A stretch of 64,000 nucleotides of DNA from Wuchereria bancrofti (lineage: Eukaryota; Nematoda; Chromadorea; Rhabditida; Onchocercidae). The stretch spans positions 5,440,399 through 5,504,398 of the forward strand of contig SSBO01000001.1 in the NCBI GenBank assembly GCA_005281725.1, given 5' to 3'. Position numbers and translations under genes: made by a program. Numbering within the stretch: the first letter of the stretch is position 1; each line of letters opens with the position of its first letter. Positions 51,327-64,000 of this stretch are shown here, in pieces. The notes beneath the pieces are model-generated. The model did no database searches. It had not been told where the DNA came from and saw nothing but the letters and a program-made list of their open reading frames with translations.

Positions 51327-52015
51327 GGTTGGTTTTTTAGTTTGTTGGGATGAATTCAATTCGGCAGTTCATTAAGAACAACAGTTCCACAGAGGATCGG
51401 TAGTGGTGCGAAAGTATGATAACTTAGTGAAAATTCAATGGACTGTTGGTATCCTTTAATATTGTGTATTTATTTCCTTCCTATTATAAACACAATATTG
51501 TACGATATCGTACAAAATCAATAAAGTTATTATCGACGTTGTAGAGTTACAACGATACAAGAGTATCCCATAAATATTCTCCCTAATTGACCTCAGATGC
51601 TTAATCGATCAAAAGATTTTCTTTACTATTTCTTTGAAGATATAATTGGAAATAATAATTTCTGAAGTAGTGACGTAATGAGTTACGGCTGTAGTATCGC
51701 TTACCGTTAAGGTGACACGCCAGTATGAGTTTAATAGCTGCAAAAAAAAAAATTCTACTTTGTAGTTTTGATTGCAAGGAGTACTGTCATGACTATTAAC
51801 AACAGCATACTCTTCTCGCGGATATAAAATAAATGGCAAGTTGCTAACTTCCTAACAAAATGGGCAATTCTGAGTTCCTGTTACTGGTTGGTGTCTCCTA
51901 TAAAATTGTTAAAAGATATTAAATATCCGTTTGATCTTGTTGCTGTTTCAGTTGTTTTTCAAGATTTCAAGAAATTTTCAAAATTTCAAACAGAAAAGCC
52001 TCTGAAAGGCTCAAT

Positions 52016-54568
52016 TCACATTATATTTGGCAGTAGAGATGAAAAAGAACGATTCTTTCTAATTGATTTCACGAACGGATGCGCCAAAAGTTTTGATACA
52101 GACCACCTGGAAAACATCATTTACAAACATGATTAAGTATTATATGTTTTGGAAGGACCACAATTTCTTTCATTTCTTCCAAGTCAAATAATTATTACGA
52201 TAATATGGCAAACTATCTTGTAATTAAAGATTGACTTTTATCGTCTTAATTCAACAACAAAAACACCTGTTTTCTGGTAACGGTTTGAGGCAATTGTCCG
52301 TTATAACATGTAATGATTCACTAAAACGCCGTCGCTGTCGATATTGCTGATCACGCTGCATATCCTCTAAAAACAGTAAGATCATTTTTTATAGTATTTT
52401 GTGGTATGCGAAGTTATGCCGGCATACAAAAACTGAAAGTTGATAAAAGATCTAAAAAGCCTACCTTTATCTGGAAGAGTTGTGCAATCCAGTAATCGTG
52501 GCGTAGTTCCTTTACTTTTTTCAAAGAGCATCTAAAAATACTCTCATATATTAAAAAAATGTTGAAGTGAGAAATATATACAAGAGGAAAAAGAGGCAAT
52601 CGAATAGCCAAGAACTATGTTTTCACGGAAGTTTAACAAAATAACTACCTGTAATCGGTCCATATCCGAGAAGGGTGGGAAACCATTGGCCATTTCGCAT
52701 ATCGTTATTCCAATGCTATATACATCAGATGATAATCCATAACCATACAAATCCTAATCGAACTATTTATTTAATTTAGAAGATAGGCAAAAGAGGAGTC
52801 GAAAAGGTTCTACACTAACATTTTGTATGAGCTTTTGTCAAAGCAATGTTAGAAATAAATCAGATGTCCATACATTTATTTACCTCTGTGAAACAAAGAC
52901 TTTTCAAAAAAAAAAAAAATCGTACTTTGAAACTTCAGAGGGCTAATCAATGCACATATTTTGAAATGCATTACACATCTTACAATATGCAGGAAACTTT
53001 TTTTTGCATGGCTTGATAATATAAAATATTTGACAAAACATACGGACTCTTTAGGAAAACTAAGTCCCAAGTTCAAAACCTTTTTGGGGATCTCTAACAT
53101 AAACTATATTGCATGAGGTTTGCTATTTAAAATTTATCAGTTTTTCCTTACAAATCTTTACCCTACAATTTATTACCATTAAGCTAACAAACCTGTCTCA
53201 ATATTTCAGGTGCCAACCACAGCAACTCATCGGAAATTTCCGCATCAAAGTTATGCAAAACATTATCGGTACCAGTTAGTTCATTACGCTGCAAAAATAC
53301 ACAGTGACGAAAGCCAGTTAATTTCACCGCACCTGTTGAATGTAGCAAAATATGACTGCATCGTATAGACCTAAAATTTACATCACTTCCATAGTTTAAG
53401 TGCGAAACTTCTCCTGGTGGTCAAAAACTTCAAGCTTGCAAACTTAAATGGAAAACGAAAAACAAAACCATATGGAAGTTTTCCTTCTTTCAATACTTAT
53501 TATGACCACCTCCTAAACTTCACTAAATGGCCTCTTCTCTAAACACCAGTTAGTCTAAAATAAAAACTAATCTATGGACAATTTTTTGATCATGCAAGTA
53601 CTGCACGGCTAGCAGGACATTTTTAAGGACTTGAGCAATTGCTTTTTCAGGCAGACCACATGGATAGTGATTGTGCACCACATTTAAAACTGAACCTGAA
53701 AATGTAGTGAAAATATGAAGGCAAGAACAGTGAGTTAATCGAAGGGAAGAAACTGAATGGGAAAATCTACGTGGATGTCGGATCGAAATAGTATTTACAA
53801 GTTTATAACACTTGTTAATGCTTACCAACGAAAAAAAAACATGTACTTCTTTGAACTAAGATCCGTAACATGAGAATACCCATCTTCCCAGTGGGCCTTC
53901 GTATTTATTCTTTATCAATAACAGAAAATAAAGACTAAATTGTATAATTATTCTCAAAAAACAAACAGAGATCGCAATAGATTGAGAAGACATAAACGTC
54001 ACTTCCCACAGAAATTATCTGATTAACTGAAATAATACACGGATGAGACAACCACTTCAAAAACCATACTTCTTCCTGGAACAAATATAACCGAATGAAG
54101 ATATTCCATAAAGAATACGTACAAATAACAGCACATTAATTCGTAATCTTAATCATAAGGAAGAGTCGCATACTGCAAGCTTTAATTGATTTCGACTTTA
54201 ATAATACAGGAACTTCAAATTTTTTTTTTCAATTTTCAAAGCTTTAAGATTTATACCATTTTCCTTGAAAATAACAGACAACAACCTTTATCTTTTCATA
54301 ATCCATCTTTTCGGTGGGCAATATCCGCAGAGCGGCCAGACTTTCATCTGCCAATCGTTTTACAAGCAAAACATCGCTTAATCCAGAACATGCTTTACCT
54401 TGGAAGCAAAAATAATTCATCAGATTTCTTCCCAAAAATCGAGAACATCATTTAAAAGTTTAACAGCTTAAAAATGAAAAAGAATCAATCCGTAAATGCC
54501 ATTAACATATTTCACAAATCATTACCTAGTGTTCCGCATATAGTAAAATCGGGCAATGAAGACATCAT
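52016..54568 (-). CDS. strd-1: STRAD pseudokinase, LKB1 activator
   Basis: Nine exons, right to left: 54526-54568, 54286-54398, 53967-54075, 53572-53695, 53193-53370, 52649-52753, 52465-52531, 52267-52366, 52016-52106; 309 residues. The fold is a kinase domain lacking catalytic residues: VAIK-type Lys is Arg (AALRILP), HRD reads HRS, and DFG reads GFR. The C-lobe is intact: LWLAPEILRQ, SSDVYSIGITICEMANGFPPF, FEKSKGTTPRLLD and the last helix SKLLAHPFVK. STRAD binds and activates LKB1 (PAR-4 in nematodes) together with MO25, controlling AMPK-family kinases and polarity. It is shorter than human STRADalpha and lacks a C-terminal Trp-Glu-Phe motif. The intron after exon 4 (53371-53571) starts with AT instead of GT (see findings). 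No clear trans-splice site seen. Confidence 0.93.
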
Positions 54569-56212
54569 TTCAAGATGCTATCTTTTGGCCGTCTTTTAAA
54601 ACAATAAATTATACTGAAAAAATAAATCTTACATCCGGCTAATTAAATGTACAACGATCCAACCGTAAATATTTTACCATTTCCACCTCAACCTTAAGAA
54701 ATCATCTTCATTCGTGATGCATCACTGCTAGTTCCAACATTAATAGAACAAGCTGCATTAATTTTTAACTCTATGTTTTATACCACTTCACAGAGATAAT
54801 TCGCAATGGTAGACATTGAACTAATTCAGTCATTCTATCCTTTCCAAAAAATTCAGTAAGTTATTAGATCAACAGGCAGTAATACGATCTAGACGACTGG
54901 ATCAAAGCACAATGATCCATATACAAATAGCATTCTAAAAGATGTAATCAACATTTATTTCATCCCTAGATCAAATAAAAAACAATGGAATTCCAGGCAA
55001 AATATTTAATACGAAAACAAGACAACAATAACAAGCGATTCGCTTTCAGATCCCAAAAAAATGTCATCAGATTTGAGATTAATAAACATTGGGAACATTT
55101 AAATAGATTTGGAATTTAGACTGTTGAAAATCATAACCCAGAACCTGTCTTACATGATAATTTTTGTAGGTAAAATACATAGAAACCGGACTGCATGACA
55201 CAATCGAACAATCCACTAATAAACAAGGTTGTTGATAGCATAAGATAAAGGCTCTTTCCAATAAAAGATATCTTGCAACAAAACTAAAATATTTTGAGTC
55301 CGTAATACAGAAGTTTCAGATGTTCGGCACAAATATGCTAATTAAATCACTGAGGTTGACAAAACTCTTAAGTCCTTATTCTGTACAGGTTGAAATATTT
55401 TTTCATAAATTTATATAAAGATGTTTTTAATAATCAAGCAACAGTAATGCAACCTGCATAACTCTGAGTAGGTAAGATGTTTTATAACACATGGAGAGTA
55501 TGATACCATCCATGACTACCTTGATCATTATTATTATTCTCAAATATGCCATTCAGTTTCTCGGCTTTACTAGTAATTTTCACTTCTATTAATATTTATT
55601 AAAATCATTATTGAGCTCCTAGTTAAACTTTGGATGATGGTGAAATCAGTTCTGAAGCTTACATACATCTTCGCTGAAAATCGCTTTTAATTAGGCTTTC
55701 AATTTCCTTATTAACTCCTTTAGTTTCCTCGCAGACTGAAATGCAATTTTGCAAAAGATATATCATAATAAGATGATTATTTAATTGCTTTGTCAAAATA
55801 ATTCAAAACAATTGAAATACAATAACATGAAAAAAAGGACACTAAGCGTATACTAAGGAATGCATAATTCCGTACTTTCCAAACTCCCTCCCCTCATTAT
55901 CTTCCAAAACTCATTTAAAGCCAACTTTTGGGGTTGAAGTGTGAGTCAGACATTTCTTGCACTAGATATTAGAAAGCACTTATTAAAAGGCAAAATACAA
56001 TATGATACTATCCTTCAATCTTGTAGAAAATTACTTTTGCAGCTGGGAAAGACTTACCATACACATCATTACAGCCTGAAACACATTATATATGCTTTTA
56101 AAAAGGAAAAGAGTTCTTTGATTCTAGTTGAGAGCTTCGGAAAGCAAACTGCATATAGTGATATAGTATCTTGAAAGATTACCTGCAAAATGATGGATAT
56201 GTCACGTTTATT
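54569..56212. other. Intergenic region, STRAD to Roquin
   Basis: AT-rich, no gene recognised. Contains the strd-1 promoter side and the Roquin 3' UTR. Confidence 0.5.
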
Positions 56213-59200
56213 TCACAAAACGGTGGATTGAGATGAAGATGATAGATTTCCAATTTTTTTATCAACTGCCTTCAATTCTCTGAGATACGTATATTTGTTC
56301 ACACGCTGAAGTGAAATATTATAAAAAACAAGAAAATCATGCGTAGGATGCTAGATTGCACAGTCGAAGGTAGTAAACCTGCGTTTACATCGAAAGACAT
56401 TAGGTTAAGCTATAAATAGAAAATTGGACATAAATTTTGAAATGCATTGATGTAAAAAAATATTAAAAGTCCGAAGTAGTAAAATTAACCTGAATTTGTT
56501 TACTAGCAATATTTAGTTCTGTAATAAGCTGTTGTTTTTCGACCGAACATCCTATAGTATCATTTCTATGCGCAACACTCTTTCGTTCCTTTATATTGCT
56601 AATTTTATCCTCCGCATTGTTGACAGCACTTTCTGAGTTGCTTAAAATTCCCGGAACTGACTCCACTATCATCGGTACTAAATATTTTTCATTTGCAATA
56701 TTCCTTTATTTCATTAAAACTTAAAAATTTTAATATAAAATATTACTGAAACATAAGTTGCAATAAGTTTTTCAAAAAAAAAAAAGTGAAGAACTTACAG
56801 TTCGACTGCTTTTTTGACATTTTTAAAGGCTGTTTAATGGTATTTCGGATGCGCATAAGAGCACACGGTGCTTGAACGGTAACTGGAATCGTAGCGCACA
56901 ACTGGGAAAGGAGAGAACATATTGTTGTTACTGTCGTCGATATGGATACTTTAATCGAATTATTTCTGGAATATAAAGAAATCTGAAATACGATGAGGAC
57001 GAAAACTTATGGTCACGAATTTCTTAAATCTATGTCAATTAATTAAATTAATAAAAAATCTGGAACATCAACAAACAAATTAATCATATTCCGGGAATTA
57101 AAAGAAAAAAAACTAGTTAACGAGTTGAGAAAAAAACGAGTTGTTAATGAAGCAATCTACAATGGAATATCAGGCAGTTGGAGCAATGTTGTTGGTATCA
57201 TTTATCTTCGCATAAAACTGACTTTATTATTGTGTACGATACATAACTAGAAAATGTATCCAAATTTATTGGGAAATAGCAAATATTTGGCTCCAACTAA
57301 CAAGCAAACTATTTCCATTTATCAACATTAGGTAAATGTAACATACAGTTTTCTATTCACAAAGTAAACAACCTTTGCAAATAATCGTTAGAACTTTCAT
57401 CGGCATCAATGCTCACACTGTGATGCAAACGTCCTATATACCTGAAGTGAAAAGTATGAAACTTGTTTTCAAGCAACTCTGAAAACATTTAACTGCAATT
57501 CAAATGTTATTTGCCTCTTATTACATTTCGCTACAAACGGGCCTCTAGAATTACAAAAAGTAAAAGCGAAGATATGTTGGCAAATCGCCTTCACAGTAAC
57601 TTTATGGACGACCATAAATATGACCTAATTTAAATTATATCAAGTTTTAATCTCATCTCGATCTCTTTAGTTTCTCAACGAGTGATAAGCGTGTTTATAA
57701 AAAAATTTATTTTTATATTCCCTACTTTGGAAGAACTAACTGTTCTCCATTCATTCCATTATTTTCTGATGCATAAATATCTTGAACGCAAGAATCACAT
57801 ATCACCTGAAAGAAAAAATTGCTTTGTCTTGAAATGAACTTTTTTAAAATTCTATTTTTAATGAAGACAAATTCAAAAAGTAAATATCCTATAAAAACAT
57901 TTGAAAAATTTTAAAACCCATTATTCTCACAAGCCATACCATATTAACGTATAAAATATAATATAAGAAGGCCTTAAACTACATCATTTTTCATCAAGCT
58001 AAAATTATCCGTGAAAATCTTCCTCTGATCACTTTCGTTAAATGTATAAAATTGCATTACCTGATGTACATTATCTTGCGTATAAGATAAATTCGGAAGT
58101 TCCATCGGTATTTTACAATGTATTGGGTAAAGTTCATCATTCAAACAATTATTGAAAATACATTTTTCTATATCATTAGTTTCAAAAAAAGAAAAATTAA
58201 AATACATGTTTCCTTTGCAATGTGTACTTCAACGTTTAAAACCTTAATCTCTTCGAAAAAGTTTCAAATTACAACTTTCCAGAAAACTTAGTTTTGAACT
58301 CCACTATAACATGGCCATAAACATTGAAAAAGAATAATACCTTCCTGGAATCTGACCAAATCTAGTCGGAGATATTTGTAAGAACGATGAAGGTACTGAA
58401 GAAATCGGTGTCATATCAATAAAAACAGGGACTCCAACTTGTGCCAGTGTGGCTACTGGGAATAAAGGTGGAGAAAGGAAGTGATTAACTGCTTGCATCA
58501 TCAGTGGTACTAAGGGAGTCGCTGGTGTTGAAAGAGGTTGTGCTACTGGTGTCAAATTTCGAACTAGATTCACTGAAAGATAAAAAATAAACACCTCGTA
58601 AAAACTCAGAGAAAGTAGATGACAGCTTTACAGTGAAGGGTCAAAAAGAACGCCCATGCTTCAAGAACATCCCAAGAAGAAAGAAATTGCTTCTATTCAT
58701 TTGAATTTTTAATCAACAAACGAAATCATCAATTTGCACATATATATTTGCTTATTCGTTTGCTTGCTTAGTGCACATATTTACGGCAAAACACGAGACT
58801 GAAAATAGTAAGCTAGCAAGCAGAATTCCATAATTTTACAGACTTACCGGATGATTTCGTTACTTCGGCAAAACCGTTGTTTCCAACAGCTGATGATAGG
58901 TCAAGTGATGAAGTATTCGTTGAAAATAGTGGGAATTCTGTCAAATGAGATTGTAGGACAGTTGGGAGAGATACAGCAGGCATTGGCTCAATAAAAACAG
59001 GTAGAGGATGTGATTGTATTTGCGGTATGGAAGTACGAAATTCATTTTTCGCAAGTACACATGTTGATTTTACACTAGCAGAACAAATACTACCAGCTGC
59101 CGTGCCTTTCGGATTTGGATAATTCCTAGAAAATAAGGAACTTGGCTAAATGTTTTTTTTTTTCGTTAAAGTGATTCAAATAGCAATTAAATTACCGTGA

Positions 59201-62200
59201 AAACCGTGTTTTATAACTATGGTCTCCGTGATGACACACACTGGGACATTTAGTTGCAGGAATGAATCTAGCTATGCTCCTGAAAGTGCAACAAATCCTA
59301 ATATAACAGAAAAGTGTAATAAATACTGAAATAATGATAAAGATTGTTTGTGTGCTTCAAGGAGTTGTCTAAATCACCTATATTTTCTCAACATCCGAAA
59401 CAATCTGACAAAACGGAAAAAAGTTTAACACCACCTCATCCGCGTGAATTTTACATATGTTTTTATTATAAATAACAACGAATCGAATAAATGTACTGCC
59501 AATGTCCAATCTGGTAACTCTGAAACAAAACCATAAAATGTCTTTAAAAAGCATGATGCTGAAGGTAAAATTTGTAGGACGATCTCCTTATTTAATTAAA
59601 TTTCCTAAATATTTGATCAAGCATAAGGAAAAGCCTCTTATTACTAAAATTAGAATCTTAACACAACAAGTTTTAAAACAAAATACTGCTTAACATGGAA
59701 TATTTGTAAATAGAAATATGACACATGGTAAAACGTGTATTACAAATATGTCATTTTGATTAGTATTTTGATTAGCATATAACCCAGCTACAAAAAAAAA
59801 GGGAAAGAAGAACAAAACTCAGTTATGCCTGTTACATTTCCAACATTTTATACACTTACTTGTTTACCTAATTCTGAAATTTACCACTTAAATAATCAAA
59901 ATTAGCAAAGCGTTCGAAATGCTCGAATGTTGGAATAAGCATATCTCGCCCAGAACACTGTTCTATTGCTGTTTTCAAGTCCCTGACTTGTTGTTCGAAA
60001 TCTTGAGTTGAGTGGAGCTTGAAAACAACGAAATGAATTTAGCTTAAGAAAAAATGAATTTAGCTTTAGCTTCAGATAGGGATGTAGAGTTATTTGATTC
60101 TTTTGGCACCGCAATTTGTTGAAGTAAAAAAGCTGTCAATGCCAATATGCTTTATAAAATAATTGGAAAAGTTCCTAAATACGAAACCAGAAATTTCACT
60201 ACTGTTGAGCAAAAAAACAGCTGTCGAATAACTTGCTTTGTCGATAATGCTTTGCATATGAGATCTATGATGCTGATCGCCATATAGTAAAGCCGACCAT
60301 TGATCTGGAGATATTCGCAAACCTTGCTGAAAAGCTACTTGTACGATTTGTGCATCATGCTCACGACGCAGTGCGTCATAATGACGAAACTGCGTTTTCA
60401 ATTGCATCAATGATGATTCACCTTCACGTTTTAATACCTGTAAAAGCAGCTAGTTTACTGTAGAAAACTTATTGCAACATATGCTTTTAAAAAGTTAGAC
60501 AGAAAGAGTACATCGAATAAATATCTGTAAGCTGCTTCTTCAAGCTTTCAATGACCTTGACACAAAAAACTGCAACATGTTAAATGCCAAATGAAAAAAC
60601 ACTTTTAACGAGTTAAAAAAAATCAGTAATTAAGCGTGCACATACATGAATTGTTTATAAGTAACTTACATTAAAGCAACCAGCTCGATAAAGCAACTGT
60701 ACAACATGACCAACACACGTTTTCGAAGCTTGCGGATAATCTTCCCGTAGTGTCTGCACAATATATAACACCAACGTTTTACGAGACATCAGTGCACCAT
60801 CCGAAAGTATCAATAAAATAAGCTTCAGAATTTCTTCTTGCATAGCTGCTCAAAATAGTCTTGTGGATAAAAACAGTATGATAAAAAGAAAAATTATTCA
60901 TAAAATTGCTAAAAATAAAATTTTGTGAACAAAGATGGTACGGTAAAAAGAAAAATTGTTCTAAAATCTTTCAAATCACCAGTCGATTCCGATCTGAAGC
61001 TTCAAGTTATCTTCCTCTAATTTACGTTTTAAACATCAGACAATTAACTAAAGCTTTTCTGAAGCGCCTCTTTCATTGGAACAGTATCAAATAAGAAGAG
61101 AATGACCACAGACATATCTTAACACGTCTCTTACCTCCTCAGTCCAATCTCCACAGCCTATTATGACTGAAAGTCATATTCATTTTAGCTTTTTAGGATT
61201 ATTCAATTTTAATTATAAAAGCACAAAAACTCAAGTTGTTATCAGTGAACACTGACTGAATATTCATTTCCTTCTTAACAGATCAGTTGGTAAATATTGA
61301 GTTCTAAATTAGAGATTATTACCTGGACCTAAGAACTGGCATCCTCTAGAACGTATAGCAGACCACAGAATTGTTGATATGTTGGAATTATTTTGATGAT
61401 AAATGATCAATTCTGAGAGAGCACGCTCTGCCAAAGCGCGTGCTGTTTTAAGTGCCCGTTTCAAACCCTTATATTCCATCAACTGATAGCACAACAGTGA
61501 TATTAATTTGCGCTGCATCGGCCTACTTAACTCATCACTCCAAACACTTCCTCCTGAAACTGGATAGAATTAGACAGAACATTTCATTATTTTAGAAAAA
61601 ACTATAAACATGAAATTCAATCTGAAGGGAGGGAGAGAGAAATCTTTACTCTGAATTTAAGGTAACATTTTATTTCACAAAGCTCTAATAGTGAAATGTT
61701 AAATTGCAAAAGCATTACCAAATAAGCATTCGACAGGATGTAAATAAGAGGCTAGTTCGACGAGATTCGACTCAATATGTCGATATTCATCGGACAGCTC
61801 TTGATCAATTCCCGGTTTAGTATTGATAAATTCTGAGAGAATTGAGAGCAATGCAAGATTTGGAGGTAATTTTTCGAAAGGAATGGAAATTGCTGTCTGG
61901 AAAAGCAAAAAGGAACATCCCTATACTAATCTCGAGAACGAAACAAAAATAAATCACGAGAACAAGTCTTAAGAATAAAACAAGTTTTAATACATAAAAG
62001 ATAGCAGTTAATTAGTTTATGAACATCATTAATGACTACTACTTGGTCATAACTAAAAGACTTCATATAAAATGTTTATTCTTAGTTCGCATCAAATGTT
62101 TAAGAGACAAAAATACTAGAAACAAAAATAATTTCGTCCTCGAATGTCCATTTGCAGTTCCCCTTATTAATTAAATAATTGCTTTTAAATCTTCATAGAG

Positions 62201-62799
62201 AAAAAAACTTTCTCAACATACCTGATCCAACGGACAGCTACTTGTGTTCAGTTCATTAAGACAATTATGACATATTGTATGACCACAAGCAAGATTTATT
62301 GGCAGTTTTTTGGAGCTAAAAAGCTGAAATATGGTTCAGTGAAATAAAGCAAGTTTAATCAAGTCATAAAATTCGTTATGTAAACTAATTGCTTCTTATG
62401 TGTCAGTAAATAAACTGTAAGATATACAGACACAAAACCTTCCTAACATTCATCTCGGACACAGCAAACAATAAAGTTCTCAAAAAAAAAGTCAAAATTT
62501 ACCAAGAGATTTGATTTTATCAACATTTATCAAAATTATCGGAAATTTATTGAAATTTCTGTCACAAAGTTCTCAAGAAAAAACTCAGACATTTTAATGC
62601 ATCGAAATCTGATAAAACTTGTTTTTTCTAATTTGACAAAATCTAACAAGAAAAAGGCAATATAATGATAGGTGTAAACTACTACTTAATTAATTTGGAA
62701 AAAGGATATGATGAAAACAGAAATGAGGAAACTTACTTCTGAACAGATACGGCAGCAGAGCACGTCAGACCATGAAGCGCTCTGACCTGTAGGGGCCAT
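56213..62799 (-). CDS. rle-1: Roquin (RC3H/RLE-1) RING E3 ligase and mRNA-decay factor
   Basis: Seventeen exons, right to left: 62737-62799, 62222-62323, 61719-61896, 61323-61553, 60670-60845, 60237-60437, 59885-60017, 59435-59519, 59196-59279, 58848-59125, 58357-58572, 58061-58167, 57726-57805, 57373-57441, 56799-56965, 56490-56677, 56213-56305; about 816 residues. The N-terminal RING (CRIC...[11 protein letters not shown]...CPLDQ) has Roquin's Asp as last ligand. HEPN and ROQ domains follow ([48 protein letters not shown]), then [16 protein letters not shown] long Pro/Ser/Thr-rich tail ends in a coiled coil. Roquin binds stem-loops in mRNA 3' ends and recruits deadenylases. The CCCH finger expected after the ROQ/HEPN part is not recognisable. 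Exon 6 ends at a GC donor (AAA|GCAAGT). Confidence 0.93.
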
Positions 62800-64000
62800 T
62801 TAATTCTGCCAGCAAATTACCAATGCTACGACTGCACCAACTCCTCCCAGTGAAATTGTGGGCTTTTATTGTTTAATTGGCTAGCGGTAGTTTAATTGAA
62901 AATCTTAAAACAAGAGATATTATAAAATCCCAACTATACATAATGGTACCATTGACACTTCGGTAATAGTTAATCGCGCAGACGTTACATGGATTGAAGT
63001 ATTCTTTGGAAAGAAATGCAAATACTATATACTTTCATCAATTTTTTTTAGCTCAAAGTCCTCGCATTTAAATTCGTAATTAAAAGAATTAGATAACTGT
63101 GGAGACTGCTAGACTCATTACTTCACTACTTCATCATGCTTCATCAGCTAATTTATTATTTTCGAAATAATGAATGCTAATGTTAGCAGCTGAATATTGA
63201 GCACCCAACAATGTTTTTCTAATCCCGATAATTTTTCTTTCGTGTTCATGTATTTCTTCGAAAGTTTCGAAATTTCAAATTTATAATATCTGAACTTATT
63301 TTCTACCATCAATCATAAACGACAGTTAGTTTCCTTTTTCGATATTTAGTAGAAGTCGTTGTTTTTAAAAAATCGTAGATTCCAGCTTCGGTTGCACTTA
63401 CCCTTTCAAGAATGGAAGTATGGCAATCAGCGAGAATGAATCCCTTTTACTACAATTATTCAACATCATTCATCAACAACTTACAATACTGCAACATTTG
63501 TTGAATCCTAATATCATCTAGCAAATTGCGACAAGTCTGAAGAGCTGTTCGAAATGTGCTATAAGAAAACATAAAGGATTGAAAATTTCGGGTATTTTTC
63601 AGCATTATGGGAGATAAACCATAAATTTGACCAAAAAGATGTCATCCAAAATTTTATTGTATTAATGAGGACATTTTGCAAAAGTCTTCAATATCTTAAT
63701 AAGCTGCCATTACTAGGAGAATGCACAGACTAATGAGAATGTAACTCAAGCTGCACTACTAAATCATCAAAAATATAACAATAAAAAAACAAATCATTAG
63801 AACAGTTTAATAAATGAAAATTTTGGAGTACCACATATAAAGTGCGGACTGTCTGAAGAAGAAACAAAATTACCAAATTGTCATATTTCTTATCAGTGCA
63901 AAAGTGTAAAAGAATGCAGCTGTTACTACAAAAAATCATCTTTCGGTTCTTCCTGTTTACTCAATACCACCAGTGAAAACGGAAATACACGTTAATTTTT
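62800..64000. other. Upstream region of Roquin to window end
   Basis: AT-rich; a possible trans-splice acceptor (TTGCTGGCAG on the - strand) lies seven bases before the Roquin ATG. Nothing else recognised. Confidence 0.5.

Larger units (their letters stand above)
47790..52015. other. Intergenic region, INPP4 to STRAD
   Basis: Starts with the INPP4 3' UTR. A few + strand exon-like pieces (48048-48099, 49880-49940, 50324-50482, 51219-51326) are described separately. A - strand ORF at 48651-49019 (122 codons) has no recognisable features. Rest is AT-rich without signal. Confidence 0.45.

Noticed and set aside
51888..52136. 82-codon + strand ORF with protein-like composition
   Set aside because: It lies antisense to the last exon of strd-1 (52016-52106), whose kinase C-terminal helix SKLLAHPFVK explains the open frame.
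52251..52366. strd-1 ending at TGA 52251-52253
   Set aside because: Reading through gives an odd Cys-rich tail; splicing at 52267 into 52106-52016 restores the conserved C-lobe helix.
59502..59693. Lys-rich + strand ORF, candidate nested gene
   Set aside because: Its left end overlaps a real Roquin exon (59435-59519) on the other strand; the rest is AT-rich intron with A-rich codons, and no splice leader site is seen.

Overview
The window is eukaryotic and very probably from a filarial-type (spirurid) nematode. It is AT-rich, the genes have many short exons with TTTCAG-type 3' splice sites, several first exons follow splice acceptors that have no visible upstream exon (as expected for spliced-leader trans-splicing), and the best-matching proteins are nematode-style: ABI-1, UNC-51, STRD-1 and RLE-1/Roquin. 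Products are recognised from memory of the families. Exon coordinates come from reading splice sites and reading frame by eye; for seven genes the exon lengths sum to a whole number of codons.

Layout: (1) 1-987 +, 3' part of a fukutin/LicD-like phosphotransferase gene. (2) 988-3638, no recognised gene but two exon-like ORFs. (3) 3639-6226 +, abi-1. (4) 6227-10648, mostly non-coding. (5) 10649-17335 +, unc-51/ATG1 kinase. (6) 19350-30779, a ribosomal DNA block on the - strand: a complete 18S-ITS1-5.8S-ITS2-28S unit, a spacer with an assembly gap (67 N), then a broken second unit in which a 28S 3' fragment is fused directly to an internal 18S fragment. The spacer also holds, on the + strand, a sequence matching the nematode SL1 spliced leader at 20 of 22 positions. 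(7) 31461-35053 -, cation diffusion facilitator. (8) 37411-40725 -, GH18 chitinase-like protein with an eroded active site. (9) 43170-47789 +, inositol polyphosphate 4-phosphatase. (10) 52016-54568 -, STRAD pseudokinase. (11) 56213-62799 -, Roquin.

The protein-coding genes look like ordinary single-copy nuclear genes, each with its own promoter region, and no tight operon spacing is seen. Several act in shared cellular themes (actin/WAVE signalling, autophagy and axon growth, LKB1-AMPK signalling, phosphoinositide turnover, mRNA decay), but nothing in the sequence shows that they work as a cluster. The most unusual content is in and around the rDNA: the 28S-18S chimera, the SL1-like element, and an rDNA block sitting between unique flanks. 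Non-canonical introns (two GC-AG, one apparent AT-AG) and lost motifs in the GH18 and Roquin proteins are the other points of interest.
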